From positions 1-64,000 of the forward strand of contig NZ_FNOZ01000022.1 of assembly GCF_900107175.1 (NCBI RefSeq): a stretch of 64,000 nucleotides of DNA. Reading direction: 5' to 3'. The stretch comes from Modestobacter sp. DSM 44400. GTDB taxonomy: Bacteria; Actinomycetota; Actinomycetes; Mycobacteriales; Geodermatophilaceae. Positions 34,406-44,609 of the stretch are shown piece by piece (the first letter of the stretch is position 1; each line of letters begins with the position of its first letter). Both the position numbers and the translations under genes were made by a program. The notes beneath the pieces were generated by a model, which searched no databases, was not told the DNA's origin, and saw only the letters and a program-made list of their open reading frames with translations.

Positions 34406-35407
34406 ATGGAGTTCCGACACCTCGGCCGCAGCGGCCTGAAGATCAGCGAGATCACCTACGGAAACTGGATCACCCACGGGGGACAGGTCGAGGCCGACGC
34501 CGCGACCGCCTGCGTGTGCGCGGCCCTGGACGCCGGTATCACCACCTTCGACACCGCCGACGGCTACGCCGAGGGCCGGGCGGAGCAGGTGCTGGGCAAG
34601 GCGCTGGCCGGTGAGCGCCGCGGCGGCATCGAGGTCTTCACCAAGGTCTACTGGCCGACCGGCCCCGGCGCCAACGACCGCGGCCTGTCCCATAAGCACA
34701 TCCGCGAGTCGATCGAGGGCTCGCTGCGCCGGCTGGGGCTGGACTACGTCGACCTCTACCAGGCGCACCGCTACGACTACGAGACCCCGCTCGAGGAGAC
34801 GATGGAGGCCTTCGCCGCCGTGGTCCGCGCGGGCCAGGCGCTCTACATCGGCGTCTCCGAGTGGCGGGCGGAGGAGATCCGGGCGGCCAAGGTGCTGGCC
34901 GACGAGCTGCACGTCCCCCTGGTGTCCAACCAGCCGCAGTACTCCGCGCTGCACCGGGTGCCCGAGACCGAGGTCATCCCGACCTGCCGGGAGCTGGGCA
35001 TCAGCCAGGTCGTCTTCTCCCCGATCGCGCAGGGCGTGCTGACCGGCAAGTACCTGCCGGGGCAGCCGGTGCCGGAGGGCTCGCGGGCCACCGACCAGAA
35101 GGGCGGGGGAGCGGGCTTCATCTCCCGCTGGATGAAGGACGACGTGCTGGAGCGGGTCCAGAACCTGGTGCCCATTGCCGCCGACCTCGGCCTGTCGATG
35201 GGCGCCCTGGCCGTGGCCTGGGTGCTGCAGGAGGAGAACGTCGCGGCCGCGATCATCGGTGCCAGCCGCCCCGAGCAGGTGCGGGACAACGTTCAGGCCG
35301 TCGGCGTCCGGCTGGACCCGGAGGTCAAGACGCGGATCGACGAGGTGCTGGCCCCGGTCGCGGTGACCGACCCGGCCCTGACCCGGAGCCCTGACCCGCG
35401 GCCCTGA
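34406..35407 (+). CDS. Aldo/keto reductase, potassium-channel beta-subunit-like
   Basis: A 333-residue NADPH-dependent aldo/keto reductase. The tetrad is visible: Asp in TTFDTADGYAEG, Tyr in the same block, Lys in VFTKVYWP and His in YQAHRYD. The C-terminal part (IIGASRPEQVRDNVQA) binds the NADP phosphate. It resembles the Kv-beta/YghZ subgroup. TAGACA lies 6 bases before the ATG at 34406, possibly a weak leaderless -10. It reduces aldehydes or ketones; the natural substrate is unknown. Confidence 0.9.
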   Translation: MEFRHLGRSGLKISEITYGNWITHGGQVEADAATACVCAALDAGITTFDTADGYAEGRAEQVLGKALAGERRGGIEVFTKVYWPTGPGANDRGLSHKHIRESIEGSLRRLGLDYVDLYQAHRYDYETPLEETMEAFAAVVRAGQALYIGVSEWRAEEIRAAKVLADELHVPLVSNQPQYSALHRVPETEVIPTCRELGISQVVFSPIAQGVLTGKYLPGQPVPEGSRATDQKGGGAGFISRWMKDDVLERVQNLVPIAADLGLSMGALAVAWVLQEENVAAAIIGASRPEQVRDNVQAVGVRLDPEVKTRIDEVLAPVAVTDPALTRSPDPRP

Positions 35408-35429
35408 TCGGCGTGCCGGCGCGGAGTAG

Positions 35430-35990
35430 TCAGCCGGAGATCTCCGCGCAGGCGACCCGACTGCGCAGCGGTCCGTCCGCCGGCGCCGCCGGGTCGACGG
35501 CGGCGTGGATGATCAGCGCTGTGCCGTCCTCGTCGAGCAACTCGTCGAGGTTGCTGGTGCTCACCAGGCTGGTCAGCCGACCGACCTCCTCCTCGCCGAC
35601 CACCAGCGACGGGAGGTCGCCCGGGTCCTCGGTGAACACGATGAGGTCACCGGCCGAGAAGAAATCGCCGATCAGGCCCGGATCGGCGGCAGACGCGCTG
35701 GCCGGCTCGCAGATGCCGACCCCGTAGAGGCCCACCGGATGGGCACCAGTTGTCAACCCGCTGGCGTCCAGCTCGACCTCTACGCCGGTGGCGGTGTCGG
35801 TGAAGGTGGCGGTCCCCAGCCGGCTGCCCTCCGGATCGGTCAACTCCGACGTGACCTCCACCGGGACCACGGGCGGCTCGGTGACCTCGCCGTCCGACCC
35901 GTCGGCGCTCCTTTCGTCGCTCATCGGGCCGTTGCTGCAGGCGGCGAGGACCAGGACCGCGGCGGCTGCCGGGACGAGCGAACACTTCAC
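35430..35990 (-). CDS. SodC-like lipoprotein without most metal ligands
   Basis: A 186-residue lipoprotein (lipobox LVLAAC, Cys at residue 18) with the fold signature of Cu,Zn superoxide dismutase: LGTATFTDTATGVEVELDAS, CEPAS, GDFFSAGDL, DLPSLVVGEEEVGRL, DELLDEDGTALIIHA and SRVACAEI. The disulfide cysteines remain. The copper and zinc His residues are mostly gone: GLYGVG stands where relatives have HxHxxG, and SAGDL where they have SAGGH. Only the His in IIHA is kept. Dismutase activity is therefore unlikely; a structural or binding role is possible. Confidence 0.78.
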   Translation of the reverse strand: MKCSLVPAAAAVLVLAACSNGPMSDERSADGSDGEVTEPPVVPVEVTSELTDPEGSRLGTATFTDTATGVEVELDASGLTTGAHPVGLYGVGICEPASASAADPGLIGDFFSAGDLIVFTEDPGDLPSLVVGEEEVGRLTSLVSTSNLDELLDEDGTALIIHAAVDPAAPADGPLRSRVACAEISG

Positions 35991-36002
35991 GAGGACTCCT
36001 AG

Positions 36003-36025
36003 GATCGGGACGCGCGATCCCGATC
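36003..36025. repeat. 8-base perfect inverted repeat
   Basis: GATCGGGA (36003-36010) and TCCCGATC (36018-36025) flank a 7-base CGCGCGA spacer. It lies 13 bases upstream of the SodC-like gene and downstream of the K+ channel gene, both on the minus strand, so it may end the channel transcript or serve as an operator. 36026-36146 shows nothing else. Confidence 0.45.
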
Positions 36026-36146
36026 CCGTGCCCCTCTCGTCGCCCGGGACACCCGGGGCATGGAGTCGTCACACACCCGTGACCACCCCGGCCTGCTGCG
36101 CTGCCCGCTCCCGGTGTGGCAAGTGGGGGAGCGACCGGCCGGGCGG

Positions 36147-37154
36147 TCAGCGCCGGGACTTGACGACCACCAGCTGGTCCTCGCTCTGCAGGGTGCCGAT
36201 CAACGGGTCGTCGAAGCGCAGCGAGCGACCACCGCGGGTGACCGACAGGACGACATCCTGCAGTTGCCGCGGGCTCAGTCCCACCTCGGACTGGCCCACC
36301 TGGCGCTGGACGAGGTCCAGGCCGCGGCCGGCGGTCAGCAGGTCCTCGACCACCGCCACCACCCGCGGGCTGTCGGTCGACAGGCCGAGCAGCCGCCCGG
36401 CGGCCGCCGACGAGGTGATCACCGAGTCGGCGCCGGACTGGCGCAGCAGGCTGGCGTTCTCCTCCTCGCGAACGCTCGCGGTGATCGGCACGGTCGGGTT
36501 GAGCTGGCGCACGGTGAGCACGATCAGCACCGCCGCATCGTCCCGGTTGGCCGCGACGATGACCGCTCGGGCCCTCTCCACCGACGTCCGCCGCAGCACC
36601 TCGGCGCGGCCGGCGTCGCCGACCACCCCGGTGAAGCCCGAGGCGGTGGCCTCCTCGATGGCGGCCGGGTCGGAGTCGACCACCACGATGGACTCGGGTG
36701 CGGTGCCGTTCCCCAGCAGGGCGCGGATGGCGCTGCGCCCCTTGGTGCCGTAACCGCACACGACGACGTGCTGGCGCACGCGAGACCTCCAGCGTCGGAT
36801 CCGGAACTCCTCCCGGGAACTCGCGGTGAGCGCCTCGAGAGTCGTGCCGATCAGGATGAGCAGGAACATGATCCGCAGCGGGGTGATCAGCAGGATGTTG
36901 ATCAGTCGGGCGCTGGGCGTGACCGGGACGATGTCGCCGTAGCCGGTGGTCGACAGGCTCACCGTGGCGTAGTACGTGGCGTCCAGGACGCTGATCTCGC
37001 CGCCGTTGTTGTCGACGTAGCCGTCGCGGCCGGTGTAGACGATGAGCACACAGGCGATGAGCACGAGCGAGGCGACGACGACCCGGCGCCAGACCTGCCG
37101 GGTGGAGGACTCCTCGGTGTGGGCGAGGTGCACGCCGCCGTGGTCGCTCACCAC
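36147..37154 (-). CDS. Two-helix potassium channel with RCK (TrkA-N) domain
   Basis: A 335-residue ion channel subunit. After helix 1 comes a pore loop with selectivity filter TTGYGD, then helix 2. A cytosolic RCK domain starts with the Rossmann motif VVVCGYGTKGRSA and ends near residue 270, followed by a TrkA-C-like part. Such channels form tetramers and are gated by a cytosolic ligand or nucleotide. Start GTG at 37154 (MVSDHG). The gene stands alone. Confidence 0.9.
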   Translation of the reverse strand: MVSDHGGVHLAHTEESSTRQVWRRVVVASLVLIACVLIVYTGRDGYVDNNGGEISVLDATYYATVSLSTTGYGDIVPVTPSARLINILLITPLRIMFLLILIGTTLEALTASSREEFRIRRWRSRVRQHVVVCGYGTKGRSAIRALLGNGTAPESIVVVDSDPAAIEEATASGFTGVVGDAGRAEVLRRTSVERARAVIVAANRDDAAVLIVLTVRQLNPTVPITASVREEENASLLRQSGADSVITSSAAAGRLLGLSTDSPRVVAVVEDLLTAGRGLDLVQRQVGQSEVGLSPRQLQDVVLSVTRGGRSLRFDDPLIGTLQSEDQLVVVKSRR

Positions 37155-37283
37155 CCGGTGTCGCCCCCGTGCACGGGCCGGTCGTTGGTCACCCGGCGGA
37201 CAGTAACGACTGCCGCCGGGGCTGGGTCGTCCGGCGGCTGGGCGCTACGGGTCATCGCTGTCCGGCGCGGCGCCGCCGGGATC

Positions 37284-39032
37284 TCAGCCCGCGGCGGTCT
37301 CCCGCTCCCGAGCGGCGAGCTCGCGCTTGAGCACCTTGCCCGCCGGCGAGACCGGCAGGGCGTCGACGAACACCACGTCGCGCAGCCGCTTGTAGGGGGT
37401 GACCTGCTCGTTGATGGTCGCCATCACGCCCGCGCCGGTGAGCGCCGCGCCGGCGGCATCGGCCCGGCGCACCACGTAGGCCACCGGCAGTTCGCCCGCC
37501 TCGGGATCGGGCCGGCCGACGACCGCAGCCGCGGCGACGCCGGGCGTGCCGAACAGCAGCTCCTCGAGCTCGCGAGGAAACACGTTGTAGCCCTTGTAGA
37601 GCAGCATGTCCTTGGTCCGGTCGACGATCGACAGGTAGCCGTCGGCGTCCAGCACGCCGACGTCGCCGCTGTGGAACCAGCCCTCAGGGTCGATCGACTC
37701 GGCGGTGGCATCGGGACGCCGGGCGTAGCCGCGCATCACCTGTGGCCCGCGAATGCACACCTCACCGCGCTCGCCGACCGGCAGCGCGTCCCCGCCGCCG
37801 AGCGGCCGGATGCTGATCTCGGTGTCCGGGATCGGGACGCCGACCGTGCCCGGCTTGCGGATCCCCGACGTGTGCGACGGGTTGCCGGTGGCCTGCATGG
37901 TCACCTCGGTCAGCCCGTACCCCTCGCCGATCACCGCACCCGGCACGAGCGCCTTCATCCGCTCGATCAGCGAAACCGGCAGCGGGGCGGCGCCACTGGC
38001 GAAGCCGTGCACGCTGGACAGGTCGGCGTCGGCGATCCCGGCCACCTGTAGCAGGGCGACGAAGACCGGCGGGGCGCCGCCGATGCCGGTGACCCGGTAC
38101 CGGACGGCGTCGGCGACGTAGGCCACCGGGTCGAACCGGTCGTGGATGACCACCGTGGAGCCGCCCATCACCTGGCCGTTGAGGTAGCCGATGACGCCCA
38201 TGGCGTGGAACCACGGGGTCAGGTTGATCCCGGTCGCCGTCCCGAGCCGGACGGGGTGCTCCTCGGGGCTGCCCACCTGGTCGAGGGTGACGTCGCCGTC
38301 GGAGTCCAGGGCGGGCAGCGACCCGGTGCTGAAGCAGGCCGACTGCAGGACGTTGGTGACCACCGCGCGGTGCGGCAGCTCGACGCCCTTGCTCACCCCG
38401 GTGGTGCCGCCGGTGTAGGCCAGGTGGGCGAGGTCGGTCTCCGGGTCGACGGCGGCATCTCGGTGCGTGTCGGTGGGATCGGCGGCGAGCAGCTCGCCCA
38501 GGGAGACAGCGGGCACCGCGAAGCCGGTGAGGTCCACGGGCGCCGACGGGTCGGCGATCTGCTGCGGCCCGGTGACCACCACGGTCTGCACCGCGGTCTC
38601 CGGCAGGGCCGCGCGGACCACGCCCAGCGCCGGCTCCCAGGTGACCACCGCGCGGGCACCGGCGTCGCTGAGCTGGGAGGCGAGGGCGGCCGGGGGCAGC
38701 AGCGGGTTCGTGGGGGAGAAGGTCGCCCCGGCCAGCAGCACGCCGTAGTAGACGGCCGGGTACTGCAGGCAGTTGGGCAGGTGGACGGCGACCACGTCGC
38801 CCCTTCCGATGCCGAGCTCGGCCAGCCCGGCGGCGACGGAGTGCGCCCGGCGGCCGAGCTCGGTGTAGGACAGCTCGACGTCGTGGTGAATGAACGCGGT
38901 GTGGCCGCCCCAGCGGCGGACGGCGGCCCGCAGGATCGACCCGACCGGCATCTGCGGGTAGTCCAGCGACCGGGGAAGGCCGGGCGGCCAGGTCGTCGGG
39001 GTCGCGCTGGCAGGGGTGTCCGTCGGGGGCAT
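37284..39032 (-). CDS. AMP-forming acyl-CoA ligase, 4-coumarate/long-chain type
   Basis: A 582-residue adenylate-forming enzyme that activates a carboxylic acid with ATP and CoA. Motifs in order: YTGGTTGVSKG (phosphate loop), HAMGVIGYLNG, GYGLTE, EGWFHSGD, RTKDM and the catalytic Lys in SPAGKVLKREL. ATG at 39032 has AGGA upstream. It is divergent from the patatin-like lipase gene 93 bases away, a reasonable pairing because one could free fatty acids and the other activate them. Confidence 0.9.
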   Translation of the reverse strand: MPPTDTPASATPTTWPPGLPRSLDYPQMPVGSILRAAVRRWGGHTAFIHHDVELSYTELGRRAHSVAAGLAELGIGRGDVVAVHLPNCLQYPAVYYGVLLAGATFSPTNPLLPPAALASQLSDAGARAVVTWEPALGVVRAALPETAVQTVVVTGPQQIADPSAPVDLTGFAVPAVSLGELLAADPTDTHRDAAVDPETDLAHLAYTGGTTGVSKGVELPHRAVVTNVLQSACFSTGSLPALDSDGDVTLDQVGSPEEHPVRLGTATGINLTPWFHAMGVIGYLNGQVMGGSTVVIHDRFDPVAYVADAVRYRVTGIGGAPPVFVALLQVAGIADADLSSVHGFASGAAPLPVSLIERMKALVPGAVIGEGYGLTEVTMQATGNPSHTSGIRKPGTVGVPIPDTEISIRPLGGGDALPVGERGEVCIRGPQVMRGYARRPDATAESIDPEGWFHSGDVGVLDADGYLSIVDRTKDMLLYKGYNVFPRELEELLFGTPGVAAAAVVGRPDPEAGELPVAYVVRRADAAGAALTGAGVMATINEQVTPYKRLRDVVFVDALPVSPAGKVLKRELAARERETAAG

Positions 39033-39125
39033 CCGTCGTCCTTCGTTCCGGCAGCAGTGCTCGCCCGCATCGTGGCGCACGTCACCCTGCGCGCGGACAC
39101 CGGCCCCGTACGTGAAAATGTCGCG

Positions 39126-39977
39126 ATGAGCGAGCAGCGCACCGCACTCGTGCTGGGTGGCGGCGGCATCACCGGGATCGCGTGGGAGCTCGGCCTGGTT
39201 GCCGGGCTCGCCGAGGCCGGCGTCGACCTCAGGACGGCCGACCTGGTGGTCGGCACGTCGGCAGGGTCGGTGGTCGGCGCCCAGCTGACCAGCGGCACGG
39301 CCCTCGAGGACCTCTACGCCCGCCAGCTGGAGCCGCCGACGCAGGAGCGTGCCGCGCGGATGACCCGGGGGGTGCTGGTCCGCTACGGCCTGGCGATGCT
39401 GCGCGCCCGCCGGGACGACGTCGCCTTCCGCCGCCGGGTCGGCCAGCTCGCCCGTAAGGCCGCCGATTCCGGGCTGACACCGACCGAGGACGAGCGTCGC
39501 GCGGCGATCACGTCGCGGCTGCCGTCGGCCGAGTGGCCCGACCGGCCGTTCGTGGTCACCGCGGTGGACGCCGAGAGCGGTGAGTTCACCCGCTTCACCC
39601 GCGACTCCGGGGTCGAGCTGGTGGCCGCGGTCGGCGCCAGCTGCGCCGTCCCCGGGGTGTACCCGCCGGTCACCATCGACGGCCGGCGCTACGTCGACGG
39701 CGGCATGCGCTCGGCGGCCAACGCCGACCTGGCCGAGGGCTACGACCGGATCGTGGTGCTGGCTCCCATTGCGCGCGGCGTCGGCCCGATGGCCAGCGTC
39801 GACGCGCAGGTCACCGGCCTGGTCAGCCGGGTCGCCGTGGTCTCCCCGGACGAGGGCAGCCGGACTGCGATCGGCAAGAACGTGCTCGACCCGGCCGCAC
39901 GGGCGGCCTCGGCGGGGGCCGGGCGCGCGCAGGCGGCGTCGGTCGCCGCCCGGGTCGCCGACGTCTGGACCGGCTGA
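39126..39977 (+). CDS. Patatin-like phospholipase
   Basis: A 283-residue serine hydrolase. It has the oxyanion loop GGGGITG, nucleophile elbow GTSAG and the Asp of the DGG motif (YVDGGMRS), which together form the Ser-Asp dyad of patatin-like lipases. No signal peptide, so it acts in the cytoplasm or at the inner membrane face on lipid or acyl esters. The start ATG lies 18 bases after a TGAAAAT stretch that may be its -10. Confidence 0.88.
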   Translation: MSEQRTALVLGGGGITGIAWELGLVAGLAEAGVDLRTADLVVGTSAGSVVGAQLTSGTALEDLYARQLEPPTQERAARMTRGVLVRYGLAMLRARRDDVAFRRRVGQLARKAADSGLTPTEDERRAAITSRLPSAEWPDRPFVVTAVDAESGEFTRFTRDSGVELVAAVGASCAVPGVYPPVTIDGRRYVDGGMRSAANADLAEGYDRIVVLAPIARGVGPMASVDAQVTGLVSRVAVVSPDEGSRTAIGKNVLDPAARAASAGAGRAQAASVAARVADVWTG

Positions 39978-40040
39978 GCCCTCGACGTGGCCCCGTGGCG
40001 CTCCGGGAAGAGCGCGGGGGGCGGAGGCGTTAGGGCCGGC

Positions 40041-40763
40041 ATGAAGGTCGAGATCTGGTCCGACGTCGTCTGTCCCTGGTGCCACATCGGCAAGCGCCGA
40101 TTCGAGGCGGCCCTGGCGCAGTTCCCGCACCGCGAGCAGGTCGAGGTCGAGTGGAAGGCATTCGAGCTCGATCCGCACGCCACGTCCGCTCCCGCCGGTC
40201 AGCCCGCGGACCGCGCCGGGTACGCCGAGCGGCTGGCCGCCAAGTACGGCAGCGACCTGGCCGGTGCGCAGCAGATGATCGATACGATGACCGCGCAGGC
40301 GGCTGCAGAGGGCCTGGACTTCCGCTTCGACCGTGCCGTGCGGGCCAACACCGTCGACGCGCACCAGGTCATCCACCTGGCCGGGCTGCGTGGCGTGCAG
40401 GACGCCGTCAAGGAGCGGTTGCTGCGTGCGTACTTCACCGAGGGCGAGGGCGTCGGCGACCGGGACACTCTGGTCCGGCTGGCCGCCGAGGTCGGGCTGG
40501 ACGCCGATGAGGTCCGGGCCGTCCTCGACGAGCAGCGCTACGTCGGTGCGGTGCGGGCGGACGAGGCCGAGGCACAGGCCCTCGGCATCAGCGGGGTGCC
40601 CTTCTTCGTCGTCGACCGGCGGTACGGGGTCTCGGGGGCGCAGCCGGCCGAGGCGTTCGTCGAGGTGCTGGAGCGGGCCTGGGCGGAGCGGTCGCCGCTG
40701 GTCATGGCCGCCGGCGGGTCCGGCGACGGCACTGTCTGCGGCCCGGACGGCTGCTCCGTCTGA
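40041..40763 (+). CDS. FrnE-like DsbA-family oxidoreductase
   Basis: A 240-residue thioredoxin-fold protein with the redox motif CPWC (VVCPWCHIGKRRF), a helical insertion (about residues 60-175) and the cis-Pro loop GVPFFVV. This is the FrnE/2-hydroxychromene isomerase-like branch of DsbA. It is cytoplasmic, as there is no signal. The C-terminus has two further Cys (VCGPDGC). It likely makes or isomerises disulfides under stress. A hairpin follows. Confidence 0.9.
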   Translation: MKVEIWSDVVCPWCHIGKRRFEAALAQFPHREQVEVEWKAFELDPHATSAPAGQPADRAGYAERLAAKYGSDLAGAQQMIDTMTAQAAAEGLDFRFDRAVRANTVDAHQVIHLAGLRGVQDAVKERLLRAYFTEGEGVGDRDTLVRLAAEVGLDADEVRAVLDEQRYVGAVRADEAEAQALGISGVPFFVVDRRYGVSGAQPAEAFVEVLERAWAERSPLVMAAGGSGDGTVCGPDGCSV

Positions 40764-40800
40764 GCTCAGACGAAGTCGAGACCTGGCGGCCCGTTCCGAT

Positions 40801-40855
40801 GATCGTGGCGCCGAAACCGCCCGGGGCGCCCCCCGGTGGTCGGGGCGCCATGATC
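40801..40855 (+). terminator. Long hairpin after the DsbA-like gene
   Basis: GATCGTGGCGCC (40801-40812) pairs with GGCGCCATGATC (40844-40855) with one G-U pair. The 31-base loop contains a further GGGGCGCCCCC palindrome. Position 38 bases after a stop fits a terminator. Confidence 0.45.
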
Positions 40856-40890
40856 GCGGGAGCGGAATGAGCTGACGAGGGAGACGAGTG

Positions 40891-41655
40891 ATGGCTGATC
40901 CGGTGCTGGTCGAGGTATCCGACGGGGTCGGCGTGCTGACCCTGAACCGGCCGGAGGCGAAGAACGCCGTCGACCTGGCGACGACGGAGTCGCTGGCTGC
41001 CGCGGTCGACGACCTGGAGGCCCGCGCGGACGTCGCCGTCCTGGTGCTGACCGGCGCCGGCGGCACCTTCTGCGCCGGGATGGACCTCAAGGCGTTCTCC
41101 CGCGGCGAACGCCCGCGGATCGAGGGTCGCGGTTTCGCCGGGCTCACCGAGGCGCCGCCGGCCAAGCCGCTGATCGCCGCCGTCGAGGGCTGGGCGCTGG
41201 CCGGTGGGTTCGAGCTGGCGCTGACCGCGGACCTCATCGTGGCCGCGCGCGACGCCCGCTTCGGCATCCCCGAGGTCAAGCGCGGCCTGTTCGCCGCCGG
41301 TGGCGGGGTGCTGCGGCTGCCCAAGACGCTGAGCTACCAGCGGGCCATGGAGCTCGCGCTGACCGGGGACCCGCTGTCGGCTGAAGAGGCGCACCGCTTC
41401 GGCCTTGTCAACGTGCTGACCGAGCCCGGCGGAGCACTCGAGGGCGCCCGCGCGCTGGCGGCCCGGATCGCGGCCAACGGGCCCCTCGCCGTGCGGGCGA
41501 CGAAGAAGCTCATCGCCGGCGCCGTGGGGTGGACCGACCGGGAGGCGCTGGAGATGCAGCGCGAGCTCTCCGAGTCGGTGTTCGCCTCCGCCGACGCCCA
41601 GGAGGGCGCCCGCGCCTTCGCCGAGAAGCGGGCGCCGGTCTGGCGCGGTGAGTGA
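40891..41655 (+). CDS. Crotonase-family enoyl-CoA hydratase/isomerase
   Basis: A 254-residue crotonase. The oxyanion-hole segments are FCAGMDLKAF and the ALAGGFELAL block. The second catalytic Glu position reads PEVKRGLFAAGGG, close to that of canonical hydratases. The start is ATG at 40891; a GTG sits directly before it. It acts on enoyl-CoA in fatty-acid or aromatic-acid breakdown. The last codons and stop lie in a 22-base tandem duplication. Confidence 0.9.
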   Translation: MADPVLVEVSDGVGVLTLNRPEAKNAVDLATTESLAAAVDDLEARADVAVLVLTGAGGTFCAGMDLKAFSRGERPRIEGRGFAGLTEAPPAKPLIAAVEGWALAGGFELALTADLIVAARDARFGIPEVKRGLFAAGGGVLRLPKTLSYQRAMELALTGDPLSAEEAHRFGLVNVLTEPGGALEGARALAARIAANGPLAVRATKKLIAGAVGWTDREALEMQRELSESVFASADAQEGARAFAEKRAPVWRGE

Positions 41656-41678
41656 GCCGGTCTGGCGCGGTGAGTGAG
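41635..41678. repeat. 22-base perfect tandem duplication over a stop codon
   Basis: CCGGTCTGGCGCGGTGAGTGAG occurs twice back to back (41635-41656 and 41657-41678). The first copy holds the last five codons of the crotonase gene and its stop. The second is non-coding because translation ends in copy one. Confidence 0.9.
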
Positions 41679-41679
41679 C

Positions 41680-41717
41680 GGAGTCCCAGGGCGCGGAAAA
41701 CGCGTCCCTGGCACTCC
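41680..41717. terminator. Bidirectional terminator between convergent genes
   Basis: GGAGT, CCAGGG and CGCG on the left pair with CGCG, CCCTGG and ACTCC on the right, with one mismatch and one bulge, around a GAAAA loop. It lies between the crotonase gene and the convergent ligase pseudogene. Confidence 0.75.
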
Positions 41718-41719
41718 AT

Positions 41720-43287
<1,568 letters not shown>

Positions 43288-43382
43288 GGGGTTCCTCACC
43301 GACGCCGGTTGTGACCTGCGCCATGCTGTCGGCGACAGCCCGGCCGGTCAACGGGCCACCTGCGCAGGAAAGGCGCCGCCGC

Positions 43383-44609
43383 ATGGACTTCGACGACACG
43401 GCCGACGAGGCCGCCTACCGGGCCGGGGTCCGCGAACTGCTGGACCAGCACGCCGCCGAACTGGTCCGCCTCGACTCCGGTGAGGAGGCCGCCGACGCCG
43501 CGCAGCAGGAGCGCGCGCTGCGGCAGACCCAGCGGGTGCTCGCCGAGGCCGGGTTGGTCGGGGTGAGCTGGTCACGGGAGCACGGCGGGCAGGCCGGCAC
43601 GCTGGCCCAGCAGGCGATCGTCAACCAGGAGCTCGCCCGCGCCCGGGTGCCCACCCTGATCAACCACATCGGCCTGGGCATGTGCGGGCCGACCGTCGTC
43701 GCCCACGGCACGCCCGCCCAGCACGAGAAGTACCTGGCCCGGCTGCTGCGCGCCGACGACGTCTGGTGTCAGCTGTTCAGCGAACCGGCGTCCGGGTCCG
43801 ACCTCGCCGCGCTGCGCACTACCGCCGTCCTGGACGGCGACGAGTGGGTGGTCAACGGCCAGAAGGTGTGGACGACGCTGGCCCACGTCGCCGACTACGG
43901 CATCCTGCTCACCCGCACCGACCCCGACCGTCCCAAGCACGCCGGGCTGACCATGTTCGTCGTCGATATGCACGCTCCCGGCGTGACGGTCCGGCCGCTG
44001 AAGCAGCTGGGCGGGCAGTCGGACTTCAACGAGGTCTTCTTCGACGACGTGCTCATCGCCGACAGCGAGCGGCTCGGGGAGCCCGGCGAGGGCTGGCGGG
44101 TCGCCCTCACCACGCTGCTCAACGAACGGGTCGCGGTCGGCGGCGGGGGCAACGACCTCGGGCTGTCGATCGAGTCGCTGGCCACGCTGGCTCGCGACCG
44201 GGTGCCCCAGCTGCCGCCGGACCGGCAGGTGCTGGCCCGGCAGGCAGTCGGCCGGGCATCGGTCGCCGCGCTGGCCAACCGGTACACCGGCTACCGCCGC
44301 TACACCGCGATCAGCCGCGGCGGCCTGCCCGGGCCGGAAGCCAGCGCAGGCAAGCTCGCCGGCACCGCCGCGGCCAAGCTGGTCGCCGACGCCGGGGTGC
44401 GGCTGCTCGGCGACGACGCGGTGTACAGCCGCGGACCGGACAGCGATGACGGCCGGTGGCAGCGCAACCAGGCCTGGCTGCCCGGCATCGCCATCGCCGG
44501 CGGCACCGACGAGGTGCTGCGCAACATCATCGGCGAACGGGTGCTGGGCCTGCCGCCCGAGCCGCGCGAGGACAAGACGGCCCCCTTCAACGCCGGGAGC
44601 CGGTCGTGA
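43383..44609 (+). CDS. Acyl-CoA dehydrogenase, large partner of a pair
   Basis: A 408-residue flavoprotein that introduces a double bond into an acyl-CoA. FSEPASGSDLAALRT, WVVNGQKVWTT and IAGGTDEVLRNIIGERVLGLP are family signatures. The next gene, overlapping by 4 bases, encodes a shorter acyl-CoA dehydrogenase. Such pairs form heteromeric FadE enzymes in actinobacteria, for example for steroid side chains. AGGAAAGG precedes the ATG at 43383. Confidence 0.9.
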   Translation: MDFDDTADEAAYRAGVRELLDQHAAELVRLDSGEEAADAAQQERALRQTQRVLAEAGLVGVSWSREHGGQAGTLAQQAIVNQELARARVPTLINHIGLGMCGPTVVAHGTPAQHEKYLARLLRADDVWCQLFSEPASGSDLAALRTTAVLDGDEWVVNGQKVWTTLAHVADYGILLTRTDPDRPKHAGLTMFVVDMHAPGVTVRPLKQLGGQSDFNEVFFDDVLIADSERLGEPGEGWRVALTTLLNERVAVGGGGNDLGLSIESLATLARDRVPQLPPDRQVLARQAVGRASVAALANRYTGYRRYTAISRGGLPGPEASAGKLAGTAAAKLVADAGVRLLGDDAVYSRGPDSDDGRWQRNQAWLPGIAIAGGTDEVLRNIIGERVLGLPPEPREDKTAPFNAGSRS

